Assembly: GCA_005239945.1 (NCBI GenBank)
Contig: SBAY01000169.1
Span: forward strand, 1 to 5,785
DNA from: Nitrospira sp.
GTDB taxonomy: Bacteria; UBA9089; CG2-30-40-21; SBAY01
Reading direction: 5' to 3'
Length of the DNA stretch: 5,785 nucleotides
Position numbers and translations under genes: made by a program. Positions 1 through 5,672 of this stretch are shown here, in pieces. How positions within the stretch are numbered: position 1 is the first letter of the stretch; the number at the start of each line of letters is the position of its first letter. The notes under the pieces were generated by a model. The model ran no database searches, was not told the DNA's origin, and saw nothing but the letters and a program-made list of their open reading frames with translations.

Positions 1-2
1 CC

Positions 3-77
3 TCCCTATGCGTGGGATTTGGTGCTGAGATGGTTGCTAACCTTTACTCAGACCAGACTTTCACTGATAAGAACTAA
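3..77 (+). CDS. Possible 3' end of a converging gene (partial, 5' end outside window)
   Basis: A plus-strand frame enters from the left edge and ends at a TAA. It encodes 24 residues that read like an ordinary protein C-terminus (VGFGAEMVANLYSDQTF, then TDKN). It would overlap the 3' end of the minus-strand PAPS-reductase-like gene by 17 bp in a tail-to-tail arrangement. I do not recognise the family, and so short an open stretch can arise by chance; another plus-strand frame is also open here (1-129). On the minus strand no start codon and open frame begins a further operon gene within these 60 bases. Confidence 0.25.
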   Translation, partial: SLCVGFGAEMVANLYSDQTFTDKN

Positions 78-1647
78 TAAACTTGCTCGGCACACTCATG
101 TTTTTCCCTCCAATAAGAAACAATGTTGACCTTGCGATTAAACACCCTTTAGGTCTATCAAGACACCTTTCACATTTACTACAATTATTTTTAATCTCAA
201 CAATGCCATCATTCATTTGCAATGCCCCTATTGGACATTCAACCACACAAACCTTACAGTTATGGCAATATGCCGCTTTATAAAAGATATTTTTGAATAA
301 ATACATAAACCTTATCTGTTCTTTTGTTGACGAAGCACCATCGATTTTTACTTTTAGTTTATCTGTTACTTGCTCAACAGTAAAATCATAAATGTTGTTT
401 TTGTATTCAATATTGTAATTGTTATCACCTTCATGTATTAAATTCCCGATAGCTTTTATCCATTCTTTCCAGTCTGTACTTATATTGTTAGCATATATGG
501 TTATGCCGCTTTCATCCGTTTGTTCCACTACCTTATTGTCATTAACATTCAAATCTCGTCCATCCATACGTGTTCTCCATCCCCTGTTGTTTAGATATTT
601 TTCTCGTTCGGTTTTACTCGGAATTTTATTTGTAATGCTTTCATCAATAATCGACAACAAAGGATTAACATTATTCTTATAAACAGCGTGAGTTATATAT
701 TCTTTCCAAGGAGAAGCCATAGGACACATAGCACATCCAACACGGCCGATGCCATATCTATAAGCATTATTTAAAAAAAGGCTGCTTTCGAACATATATA
801 TAAACAATTCAGCAGTGTTCCATTCAAAAATCGGGTGACAATTAGCTTGTGTTGTATGTTTCTGTCCCTCTGTTACTATCGAATAAGTTGCTCTTGCGTC
901 GCTTTCCTCCGCACGAACACCGTCAAAAGCCAATGCCCTAAGTCTGTTTTTACCTATAATTTCTCGTAATTTCAAAAGGGAAGGTGCAGACTTATGAACA
1001 CTACAACACCATCTCTGTGTTCTACTCGGTGGACCAAAAAGTTCCCATGATTTCCTTGCGTCTAAGTGGGATTTTGCCGTATAAAAATCAAGGTCTAACC
1101 ACCGCTCTTTTGCCAGTTCAACAGCCTTATAGGTATCGGATATTTCCATTGAAGTATCACCGAAAACAACCTTAAATTCATTGTGTGGTAACGCTCTTTG
1201 CACCAAATCAAGCAGCACGATAGAGTCTTTGCCACCGCTAAAAGCCACATACGCAACATCAATATTCTTATTTTTGTATTCGTTGAAGATTTTATATATA
1301 ATTCCGACTGAATGTTGCACAAGCCCTGCCATTAGTGCTTTGTTTTTTTCTACCATAGTATCAATATCAACTGGCTCAAGATTTAATTTGTCTTCGTGTA
1401 TTTTCAGAGTCGGCTTAGTATAAAGCCCACCGCCCTGTGCTTCGGCAACAAGTCTGCCTTTATAAATATACCTCCTTGTTTCAGCCCACAAAAGCGGTTT
1501 TTTTGATTTTGGATAGCTCCAATACTTATTAAAGCCTAATAAATCCAGTTCTTCACAGAATACCGGACGCAATTCCTTTGTAACGCCTGACACCTTTGTC
1601 GTCAGAATATAACCTCCTGTTTCCATATCCCATTCATAGTTATACAT
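61..1647 (-). CDS. PAPS reductase/PP-loop family protein with C-terminal 2x[4Fe-4S] ferredoxin domain
   Basis: This 528-residue protein belongs to the PAPS reductase/DndC adenine-nucleotide alpha-hydrolase superfamily. The PP-loop SGGKDS (137-142) binds ATP or a nucleotide and is followed by the family segments FGDTSMEISDTY (162-173), RWCCSVHKSAP (212-222), GVRAEES (243-249) and GRVGCAMCP (301-309). Cys214, Cys215, Cys305 and Cys308 could hold one Fe-S cluster, as CC and CxxC pairs do in assimilatory APS reductases. The C-terminus is a bacterial-type ferredoxin: C461-x2-C464-x2-C467-x3-C471-P, then C489-x2-C492-x2-C495 and C502. Residues 1-75, including RRYIYKGRLV, resemble the N-terminal region of archaeal-type ferredoxin-fused PAPS reductase homologues (from memory). 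The ATG overlaps the upstream stop by 8 bp and GGAGAA lies 7 nt before it, so translation is probably coupled. True sulfate assimilation seems less likely than sulfur transfer or nucleic-acid modification, because the partner is a DNA-binding protein and no cys genes are present. The substrate is unknown. Confidence 0.9.
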   Translation of the reverse strand: MYNYEWDMETGGYILTTKVSGVTKELRPVFCEELDLLGFNKYWSYPKSKKPLLWAETRRYIYKGRLVAEAQGGGLYTKPTLKIHEDKLNLEPVDIDTMVEKNKALMAGLVQHSVGIIYKIFNEYKNKNIDVAYVAFSGGKDSIVLLDLVQRALPHNEFKVVFGDTSMEISDTYKAVELAKERWLDLDFYTAKSHLDARKSWELFGPPSRTQRWCCSVHKSAPSLLKLREIIGKNRLRALAFDGVRAEESDARATYSIVTEGQKHTTQANCHPIFEWNTAELFIYMFESSLFLNNAYRYGIGRVGCAMCPMASPWKEYITHAVYKNNVNPLLSIIDESITNKIPSKTEREKYLNNRGWRTRMDGRDLNVNDNKVVEQTDESGITIYANNISTDWKEWIKAIGNLIHEGDNNYNIEYKNNIYDFTVEQVTDKLKVKIDGASSTKEQIRFMYLFKNIFYKAAYCHNCKVCVVECPIGALQMNDGIVEIKNNCSKCERCLDRPKGCLIARSTLFLIGGKNMSVPSKFISSYQ

Positions 1648-3772
1648 ATCTATCTTCTCCGGTCTTCCAGTTGCTTAATCGGATGCCACCGTATTCTCCA
1701 TCCACAATGTATCCCTTATCAAAAAGCGATTGAGGAATATTGTTTGCTATTAGTTTCTCCTCTAAAAGGAATTCCTTCATCTCGCCCAAACTCTTAAATG
1801 AAGTGTCCTTCGCCTCGTGGGATAGAGCATAGTAGAGTAGTTCGTCATAATCGTTAATATTTAAGCTGCTGTCCACTATCACCTCATTCAAATAACGATA
1901 GTCGGTTGCAGTGTTGATAATTTTTAACTGCTTGCAAAAATACTTAACGATAGAAACAAGCAAAAATGGAGTCCACTTAACCCCCACATTAGGATAAAAT
2001 AAAAAATCAATGGGCTTTTTAACCGACAGATAACCAGTATTCCCAATAAGAGCCAGTGTAATTTCCTCAATGCGTTCGATTACATCCTCAGATAAATTCA
2101 GTCTATCTTTTCTGAATAGTAAATCGCTGTCAACCCGTATAAATTCATCACTTATATCATCAAGCAACACATTGATACTAAAGTTTCCCTTTCTCGTACT
2201 TTCAACATAGTCTTTAACATCTGAAATATAGACTTCGTCAAAGTTAGATAGGTATTCCCTTATCACTGTATCAAAGGTTGTCTCTGTCGAGCCTTTTGGT
2301 GCAATATATGAACGGCTAAATTCATAATCATCCGGAAACCAAAAATTCAATACACTATAAAGTGCAATATGCCCCTCAATATTGTTACTCATCAAAAACT
2401 CATTTTCCCGCACATATATGTCGTGATATATCTTACGAACCGAAACCGAGCCTTGACTAATATAGGCATCCAAAAGATTTTTAAACCGTTCTTTGATTGT
2501 ATTATCAACCACAAGCTGTTCAGAATGCAAATATTTTCCAGAGTCCCATAACAATATATTGGGATTGCTGGCAATCGCTAATTGCAGGACAACTTCGGAA
2601 AGTCCTAAAAACTCTTCCTTTATCTCGTTCTTAGTTACAATTCGTCCCTGTTCCTTGATAAACGACTCAATTGCAATTGAAAGCTTTGTGCCTTGCTCAC
2701 TGTTTATATCCTTTATCAACATATCTTTAGCAAAGTAAAACTCATTTTCATACTTATATCTTAATACCCCCTGCAAATAAAAGCGATTATTGATACTGGT
2801 TTGGTCAAGCAATTCGGCTTTAAATCTCTCAAACAACTCGACAAACATAATAACATTTCTATCGCTATCTATTATAAATTGATAAATATTATTAAGCACT
2901 TCTTCATCAAGTCTAATTTGCTCAGGCAGTATATATTTACCTCTATCACAAAGCACGGTTAAAGCGGCTATTCTTGCATAAATAGCTCTATCATTTTCCG
3001 AAAGTCCAACATCACCAAACAAGTCTTTAGTATAATTTCTAAACCGCATCATCTCAAAGTCATCAAACAACTTGATGCCATCGGGATAATATCTTTTTAA
3101 AATTGTTATGTATATATCGGCTTTATTTAATTTCTTTTTGGAAAAAAATTTGCCTATTTGGTTATATTTAGTCAGAATTATCTTACGAACCAGACTACTC
3201 TCAACCTTTATTTTAGAGACTGCGGTAAAACTTGAAACATATAGTTCCATATCCGAAGATTCAAACATCTCCGGCAATGTGTCTATATATTCAGTTAATG
3301 GTATGCACCACGACTTATCTCCAACAATAAAGCCATTCAGATTATCAACCCAAAGTATATTTTCACTGGTATACCATTTAAGACAGTATATAAAAATATC
3401 GGATAATTCACCAAGATGGCTTTGTATATCCTCAACCGATAAGAAAATATTACTTTGGGTAAAGGTCTGCAAAATATAAGATGGTTTTATCCTCGATAAA
3501 AAGTGGTTGAATCTACGAAACGCCTTTTGTTCAATCTGTCGTATTCTTTCGCGACTAAGTCCATATTTTTGAGCAACCGATTCAAAGGTTGCTCCCCTCG
3601 CCCTCATTTTTATAATATTTTTATCACGATTAGTCTCAAATATCCGCTCAAACCTATTTTGAATAGCTATGGTTAACGCATAAGCATCCTTGCTTTTTGC
3701 CTCAGCCTTCTCATCATCATAACTATCAGACACGCTGTTGTATACAGCTATCCAGATGTCTTCTCTTGCCAC
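1640..3772 (-). CDS. Large DNA-binding protein with sigma-70 region-4-like HTH and multiple winged-helix-like segments
   Basis: The protein has 710 residues from the GTG at 3772. Residues 50-88 hold a sigma-70 region-4-type helix-turn-helix: RARGATFESVAQKYGLSRER, then IRQIEQKAFRRF, close to the classical LSRERVRQIE signature. No region 2 is visible, so it is unlikely to be a real sigma factor; region 4 alone points to sequence-specific DNA binding. The rest is charged and soluble, with no signal peptide or membrane helix. It contains recurrent 50-90 residue segments of winged-helix character, for example about 101-155, 369-420, 435-494 and 505-556; the first two share a pattern ending in (I)LxW..G.Y/F. 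The GTG has no good Shine-Dalgarno sequence and the frame is open 38 codons further up, so the true N-terminus is probably longer. It is 8 bp coupled to the PP-loop enzyme gene, so the two probably act together. The family name is not recognised with certainty, and the role (targeting or regulation) is inference. Confidence 0.85.
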   Translation of the reverse strand: MAREDIWIAVYNSVSDSYDDEKAEAKSKDAYALTIAIQNRFERIFETNRDKNIIKMRARGATFESVAQKYGLSRERIRQIEQKAFRRFNHFLSRIKPSYILQTFTQSNIFLSVEDIQSHLGELSDIFIYCLKWYTSENILWVDNLNGFIVGDKSWCIPLTEYIDTLPEMFESSDMELYVSSFTAVSKIKVESSLVRKIILTKYNQIGKFFSKKKLNKADIYITILKRYYPDGIKLFDDFEMMRFRNYTKDLFGDVGLSENDRAIYARIAALTVLCDRGKYILPEQIRLDEEVLNNIYQFIIDSDRNVIMFVELFERFKAELLDQTSINNRFYLQGVLRYKYENEFYFAKDMLIKDINSEQGTKLSIAIESFIKEQGRIVTKNEIKEEFLGLSEVVLQLAIASNPNILLWDSGKYLHSEQLVVDNTIKERFKNLLDAYISQGSVSVRKIYHDIYVRENEFLMSNNIEGHIALYSVLNFWFPDDYEFSRSYIAPKGSTETTFDTVIREYLSNFDEVYISDVKDYVESTRKGNFSINVLLDDISDEFIRVDSDLLFRKDRLNLSEDVIERIEEITLALIGNTGYLSVKKPIDFLFYPNVGVKWTPFLLVSIVKYFCKQLKIINTATDYRYLNEVIVDSSLNINDYDELLYYALSHEAKDTSFKSLGEMKEFLLEEKLIANNIPQSLFDKGYIVDGEYGGIRLSNWKTGEDRYV
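1655..1660 (-). promoter_or_regulatory. Ribosome binding site of the PAPS-reductase-like gene, inside the upstream ORF
   Basis: GGAGAA on the minus strand ends 7 nt before the ATG at 1647. It lies within the last codons of the upstream HTH gene, whose stop (TAA, 1642-1640) falls just past the new start. Stop and start share ATGTATAA, a typical translational-coupling layout, and this fixes the start of the downstream gene. Confidence 0.7.
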
Positions 3773-3886
3773 TGCTGGAAATTCTTGAATTACATTTGGG
3801 ATAAAAGAAACATCGTGGCGAAGAGCATTTTCTACTAAATTAAGAACGCTATTTAGAATTTCATTAAATCTGGCTTTATCCTGCCA
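3773..3886 (-). other. In-frame upstream extension of the HTH gene lacking a standard start codon
   Basis: Upstream of the GTG the frame stays open for 38 codons to a TAA at 3889-3887. The translation looks like real protein: DKARFNEILNSVLNLVENAL, then RHDVSFIPNVIQEFPA, leading into AREDIW. It contains no ATG, GTG or TTG; the only near-start is an ATT at 3859. Its beginning overlaps the last codons (MAG, stop) of the small upstream ORF in another frame. Removing one G from the GG of GCAGGATAAAG would give MADKARFNEIL and fuse the two ORFs. It is therefore either a frameshift in one gene or the 5' part of a gene with an unusual start. Confidence 0.6.
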
Positions 3887-4103
3887 TTATTTTATAAATA
3901 TACCCTATAGATAAAGCCAGAATATTATCCAAAGAGTCTTCCTGATAGATACAATATCGGTGGTAAAGATTGTCCCACTCATCTGATGGAATATCTAAGT
4001 CTGCAAACCTTAAAGATTCAAAGGAGTTCCAAATACAATCCCGTTCATTTTCCGATATATCGAGAAAGTCAAGGATAGTTCTTTGAAGCATACTATACTC
4101 CAT
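3876..4103 (-). CDS. Small hypothetical protein, probably the N-terminal part of the following HTH gene
   Basis: A 75-codon ORF precedes the large HTH gene. Its translation is acidic and helix-rich (LDFLDISENERDCIWNSFES, later SDEWDNLYHRY and ILALSIGYIYKIMAG). I recognise no family. There are two possible starts: the ATG at 4103, with no clear ribosome site, and the ATG at 4091 (codon 5), which has GGAG six bases upstream and is better supported. The ORF ends in ATGGCAGGATAA, within the open upstream part of the HTH gene, one frame off. A single-base deletion there would join both into a protein of about 820 residues. I infer that it is either the true N-terminus of that protein, separated by a frameshift or sequence error, or a small leader protein translated just ahead of it. 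Its first codons lie in the left arm of a 32-bp inverted repeat whose other arm ends hemA. Confidence 0.55.
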   Translation of the reverse strand: MEYSMLQRTILDFLDISENERDCIWNSFESLRFADLDIPSDEWDNLYHRYCIYQEDSLDNILALSIGYIYKIMAG

Positions 4104-4125
4104 TGCTTCATAATTTATGATAAAT
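4094..4125 (+). repeat. Left arm of a 32-bp inverted repeat (partner 4591-4622)
   Basis: This stretch is the reverse complement of 4591-4622 with 29 of 32 positions matching. The conserved core is GCAATGGAGTATA, followed outward by a TCATAA-TTATGA near-palindrome. The left arm covers the start codons of the small ORF; the right arm covers the last ten or so codons of hemA. The arms bracket a 465-bp non-coding segment. Similarity stops sharply outside the arms, and I see no direct target-site duplication at their outer edges. Confidence 0.75.
4098..4101 (-). promoter_or_regulatory. Ribosome binding site favouring the ATG at 4091
   Basis: GGAG on the minus strand sits six nucleotides before the second ATG of the small ORF (4091-4089). 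The first ATG (4103) overlaps this GGAG and has no purine-rich site of its own. This supports translation from residue 5 of the longer reading. Confidence 0.5.
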
Positions 4126-4348
4126 TTCTGTAAAAAGTTAAAAGTATAGCAATTGGTAATCGGTAATCAGTAACATCCAATAGATACTTTTTCTTTACCG
4201 ATAACCTGATAATCTGGTTACCCGAAAATCACACTTTGTTAATCTGTTTAGTATAACTGACATTGGAGTGCTGTTCTCCACATCAGTTTTAATTTACACA
4301 TCATATAATATCATTTCTAAACTAAAAAAGCAAGGATTTTTAATTTCA
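4126..4348. repeat. Non-coding spacer with degenerate 7-8 bp repeats and small hairpins
   Basis: No gene is visible here. Near 4155-4175 three tandem heptamers occur (GGTAATC, GGTAATC, AGTAACA). Related units in the opposite orientation follow at about 4195-4216, so 4162-4173 can pair with 4195-4206 (10 of 12 bases) around a 21-nt loop. A second imperfect hairpin lies at 4255-4288, with stems AACTGACATTGGAG and CTCCACATCAGTT around a 7-nt loop. It is followed on the plus strand only by a weak TTTT. No plus-strand gene precedes it and no T-tract follows on the minus strand, so I do not call it a terminator. Confidence 0.5.
4143..4151 (-). promoter_or_regulatory. Candidate extended -10 promoter for the small-ORF/HTH/PP-loop operon
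   Basis: The minus strand reads TGCTATACT, an extended -10 element (TGnTATACT against consensus TGnTATAAT). It lies about 40 bases upstream of the ATG at 4103 and about 52 upstream of the one at 4091. No convincing TTGACA -35 box lies 16-18 bases further up, but extended -10 promoters often lack one. A near-palindrome (TCATAAATTATGA, 4108-4120 on the minus strand) falls between it and the start codon and could act as an operator. All of this is pattern matching in AT-rich DNA. Confidence 0.35.
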
Positions 4349-4410
4349 GGGTGTGTGTAAAATTTGTGGGTAAAGTTGGAAGTTGGGGGAGAGAGTTAAG
4401 GGTCAAACCG

Positions 4411-4448
4411 AGAATGTAGAATTAAAAGGAATCTGCTTTCTACATTCT
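4411..4448. repeat. Perfect 11-bp inverted repeat with 16-nt loop
   Basis: AGAATGTAGAA at 4411-4421 is matched by TTCTACATTCT at 4438-4448. The stem is AT-rich, and neither strand has a T-run after it, so it is not a typical intrinsic terminator. It lies inside the MITE-like segment. Confidence 0.6.
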
Positions 4449-4498
4449 ACATTTGATATTCGATATTCATTAATTTTTAACCTAACTGAATGATCCCT

Positions 4499-4552
4499 AA
4501 CCCATAACCTGTTTCTTAAACCTTAAACCTTTGAACCCTGAACCGTTGAACC
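4499..4552. repeat. Degenerate 7-8 bp tandem array based on AACC
   Basis: AACC recurs at 4499, 4506, 4519, 4526, 4534, 4541 and 4549, giving steps of 7, 13, 7, 8, 7 and 8 bases, with units such as TTAAACC, TGAACCC and TTGAACC. The period is not three, and all frames lack a sensible ORF, so it is not coding. It resembles slipped or amplified heptamer filler in intergenic DNA; a function is not evident. Confidence 0.6.
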
Positions 4553-4590
4553 TTTTTTGCCATTACCCACACATTGGACACACACCCGTA

Positions 4591-4622
4591 ATTAATCATA
4601 ATTTATGAGGCAATGGAGTATA
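4591..4622 (-). repeat. Right arm of the 32-bp inverted repeat, containing the hemA stop
   Basis: This arm pairs with 4094-4125 at 29 of 32 positions. It encodes the last residues of the shortened HemA (LHCLINYD) and its TAA. The normal glutamyl-tRNA reductase sequence ends at about this point, so the repeat is at or near the breakpoint that removed the gene's 3' end. Confidence 0.75.
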
Positions 4623-5599
4623 CGATAGAATTCCTTTATCTCTTTTTCAATAATTGTCTCACATTTAGTTATCTCTTTTTGGCGTAGTTTGATGTTAGAT
4701 TGGACTACTGCCTGCAAATCATCAATATTATAGAGATATATCCCATCAATGTTGCCAATATCAGGGTCAATATCTCGTGGAACAGCAATATCAATAAAAA
4801 AGAGCGGTTTGTAATAGCGAAGAGGCATCAGGTTTTTTATATCCTCCTTTTTGATAATAAGATGAGGGGCGGATGTCGAACTAATAACAATATCTATTTC
4901 AGGCAAGATATTAAATAATTCATCGAATTTAATTGCCCGACCTGAGAATTTTGCGGCTATTTCTACTGCCTTTTCATAAGTTCGGTTAGTCGCGAAGATA
5001 CTGGATTTATTGGCTATCAGGTATTTAGCGGTTTCCTCACTCATTTTACCTGCACCAATAATTAAAATTTTCTTGTTATCCAATTCCCCAAATATTTTTT
5101 TAGCTAATTTTACGGCGGCAAAACTCACAGTGACCGCTCCCTTGCCAATTTCAGTTTGATTTCTTACCTTTTTACCAACTAATATCGCCTTCTGAAATAA
5201 ATTGTTTAAATAAGGACCTGTCCTCTTAGTTTTAAACGCCTCCTCATAGGCACTTTTTATCTGACCTAAAATTTGCGGCTCCCCTACAACCATAGAATCT
5301 AAACTTGCGGCTACCTTAAATAAATGTCTTACCGCCTCTTCGTTTTGATAAGAATAAAGATAGGTTTCAAATTCAACCTTTTTGAGGCAATAGTATTGAC
5401 TCAAAAAGTCTATTATCCTGGCCGTTCCCTCTTTGGCATTCGTGGTAACGGCATATACCTCTACGCGATTGCAGGTAGACAAAATCACCATTTCTTTTAT
5501 ATCTTCATTGAAAGGAAAACTGGCCTTGTTGATAGCGAGTCTTTCCCGTAATTCTACAGGCATAGTTTTATGGTTTGCTCCAACTACTATAATTTCCAT
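4592..5599 (-). CDS. hemA: Glutamyl-tRNA reductase, C-terminally truncated
   Basis: HemA reduces glutamyl-tRNA(Glu) with NADPH to glutamate-1-semialdehyde, the first committed step of C5-pathway tetrapyrrole synthesis in the cytoplasm. The start is typical (VVGANHKTMPVELRERL). The catalytic motif STCNRVEVY (41-49) carries nucleophile Cys43, and GEPQILGQ (106-113) is the family signature. The NADPH domain has IGAGKMSEE (181-189) and ATNRTYEKA (203-211), then IDIAVPRDIDP (269-279). The helical spine begins (LQAVVQSNIKLRQKEI, then IEKEIKEFYRILH). The protein ends at 335 residues, against about 400-430 for the family. The C-terminal dimerisation domain, normally starting around LEVVPTI, is missing, and the last residues (INYD) are not family-like. 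The start is supported by GAGGA six bases upstream. No other heme gene follows, as hemC or hemD often would. The two main domains carry no internal stop or frameshift, which suggests either recent truncation or retained partial function. Confidence 0.93.
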   Translation of the reverse strand: MEIIVVGANHKTMPVELRERLAINKASFPFNEDIKEMVILSTCNRVEVYAVTTNAKEGTARIIDFLSQYYCLKKVEFETYLYSYQNEEAVRHLFKVAASLDSMVVGEPQILGQIKSAYEEAFKTKRTGPYLNNLFQKAILVGKKVRNQTEIGKGAVTVSFAAVKLAKKIFGELDNKKILIIGAGKMSEETAKYLIANKSSIFATNRTYEKAVEIAAKFSGRAIKFDELFNILPEIDIVISSTSAPHLIIKKEDIKNLMPLRYYKPLFFIDIAVPRDIDPDIGNIDGIYLYNIDDLQAVVQSNIKLRQKEITKCETIIEKEIKEFYRILHCLINYD

Positions 5600-5605
5600 T
5601 ATTAT

Positions 5606-5610
5606 TCCTC
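5606..5610 (-). promoter_or_regulatory. hemA ribosome binding site
   Basis: GAGGA on the minus strand lies six bases before the hemA ATG at 5599. It is the strongest Shine-Dalgarno sequence in the window and settles the start codon. The upstream bases (5611-5650) are very AT-rich, with several TATTAT or TATAAC hexamers, but I cannot pick one promoter from them. Confidence 0.75.
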
Positions 5611-5672
5611 ATCGTATAATATGTTATATTGATGTTTATAATTGAGTAATCTAGATAACTGTGTAATGGTAT

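Larger units (their letters stand above)
4349..4587. mobile_element. MITE-like element with 25-bp terminal inverted repeats (non-coding)
   Basis: The ends at 4349-4373 and 4563-4587 are inverted copies matching at 22 of 25 positions. Both start GGGTGTGTGT and both contain TGTGGGTAA. The 239-bp interior has no coding frame. It holds a perfect 11-bp inverted repeat (4411-4421 with 4438-4448) and a run of AACC-based 7-8 bp units. Short length, terminal inverted repeats and no gene fit a miniature inverted-repeat transposable element, mobilised in trans by a transposase not encoded here. No clear target duplication flanks it: TAATT occurs near both ends but not in equivalent positions. The ends vaguely recall those of IS256-type elements (from memory, unverified). 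The right end lies only 3 bp from the right arm of the 32-bp inverted repeat. Confidence 0.5.

Noticed and set aside
83..682. Plus-strand ORFs of 66 and 87 codons opposite the PP-loop gene
   Set aside because: They lie antisense to a gene with clear conserved motifs, have no ribosome sites and show no protein-like composition.
3108..3479. Plus-strand ORF of 123 codons
   Set aside because: It is the antisense shadow of the HTH gene, directly opposite a continuous and longer coding frame.
1640..3772. Genuine sigma factor
   Set aside because: Only a region-4-like helix-turn-helix is seen; region 2 motifs are absent and the long C-terminal part is unlike sigma factors.
4155..4216. CRISPR array
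   Set aside because: Units are 7-8 bp with no spacers of 30-40 bp and no cas genes nearby.
4255..4288. Intrinsic terminator for hemA
   Set aside because: The stem has a bulge and, on the minus strand, is followed by ATACTAAAC rather than a T-run; it is also more than 300 bases past the hemA stop.
5324..5645. Plus-strand ORFs over the 5' part of hemA
   Set aside because: They are complementary to the conserved catalytic domain of HemA; the minus-strand reading explains the sequence fully.
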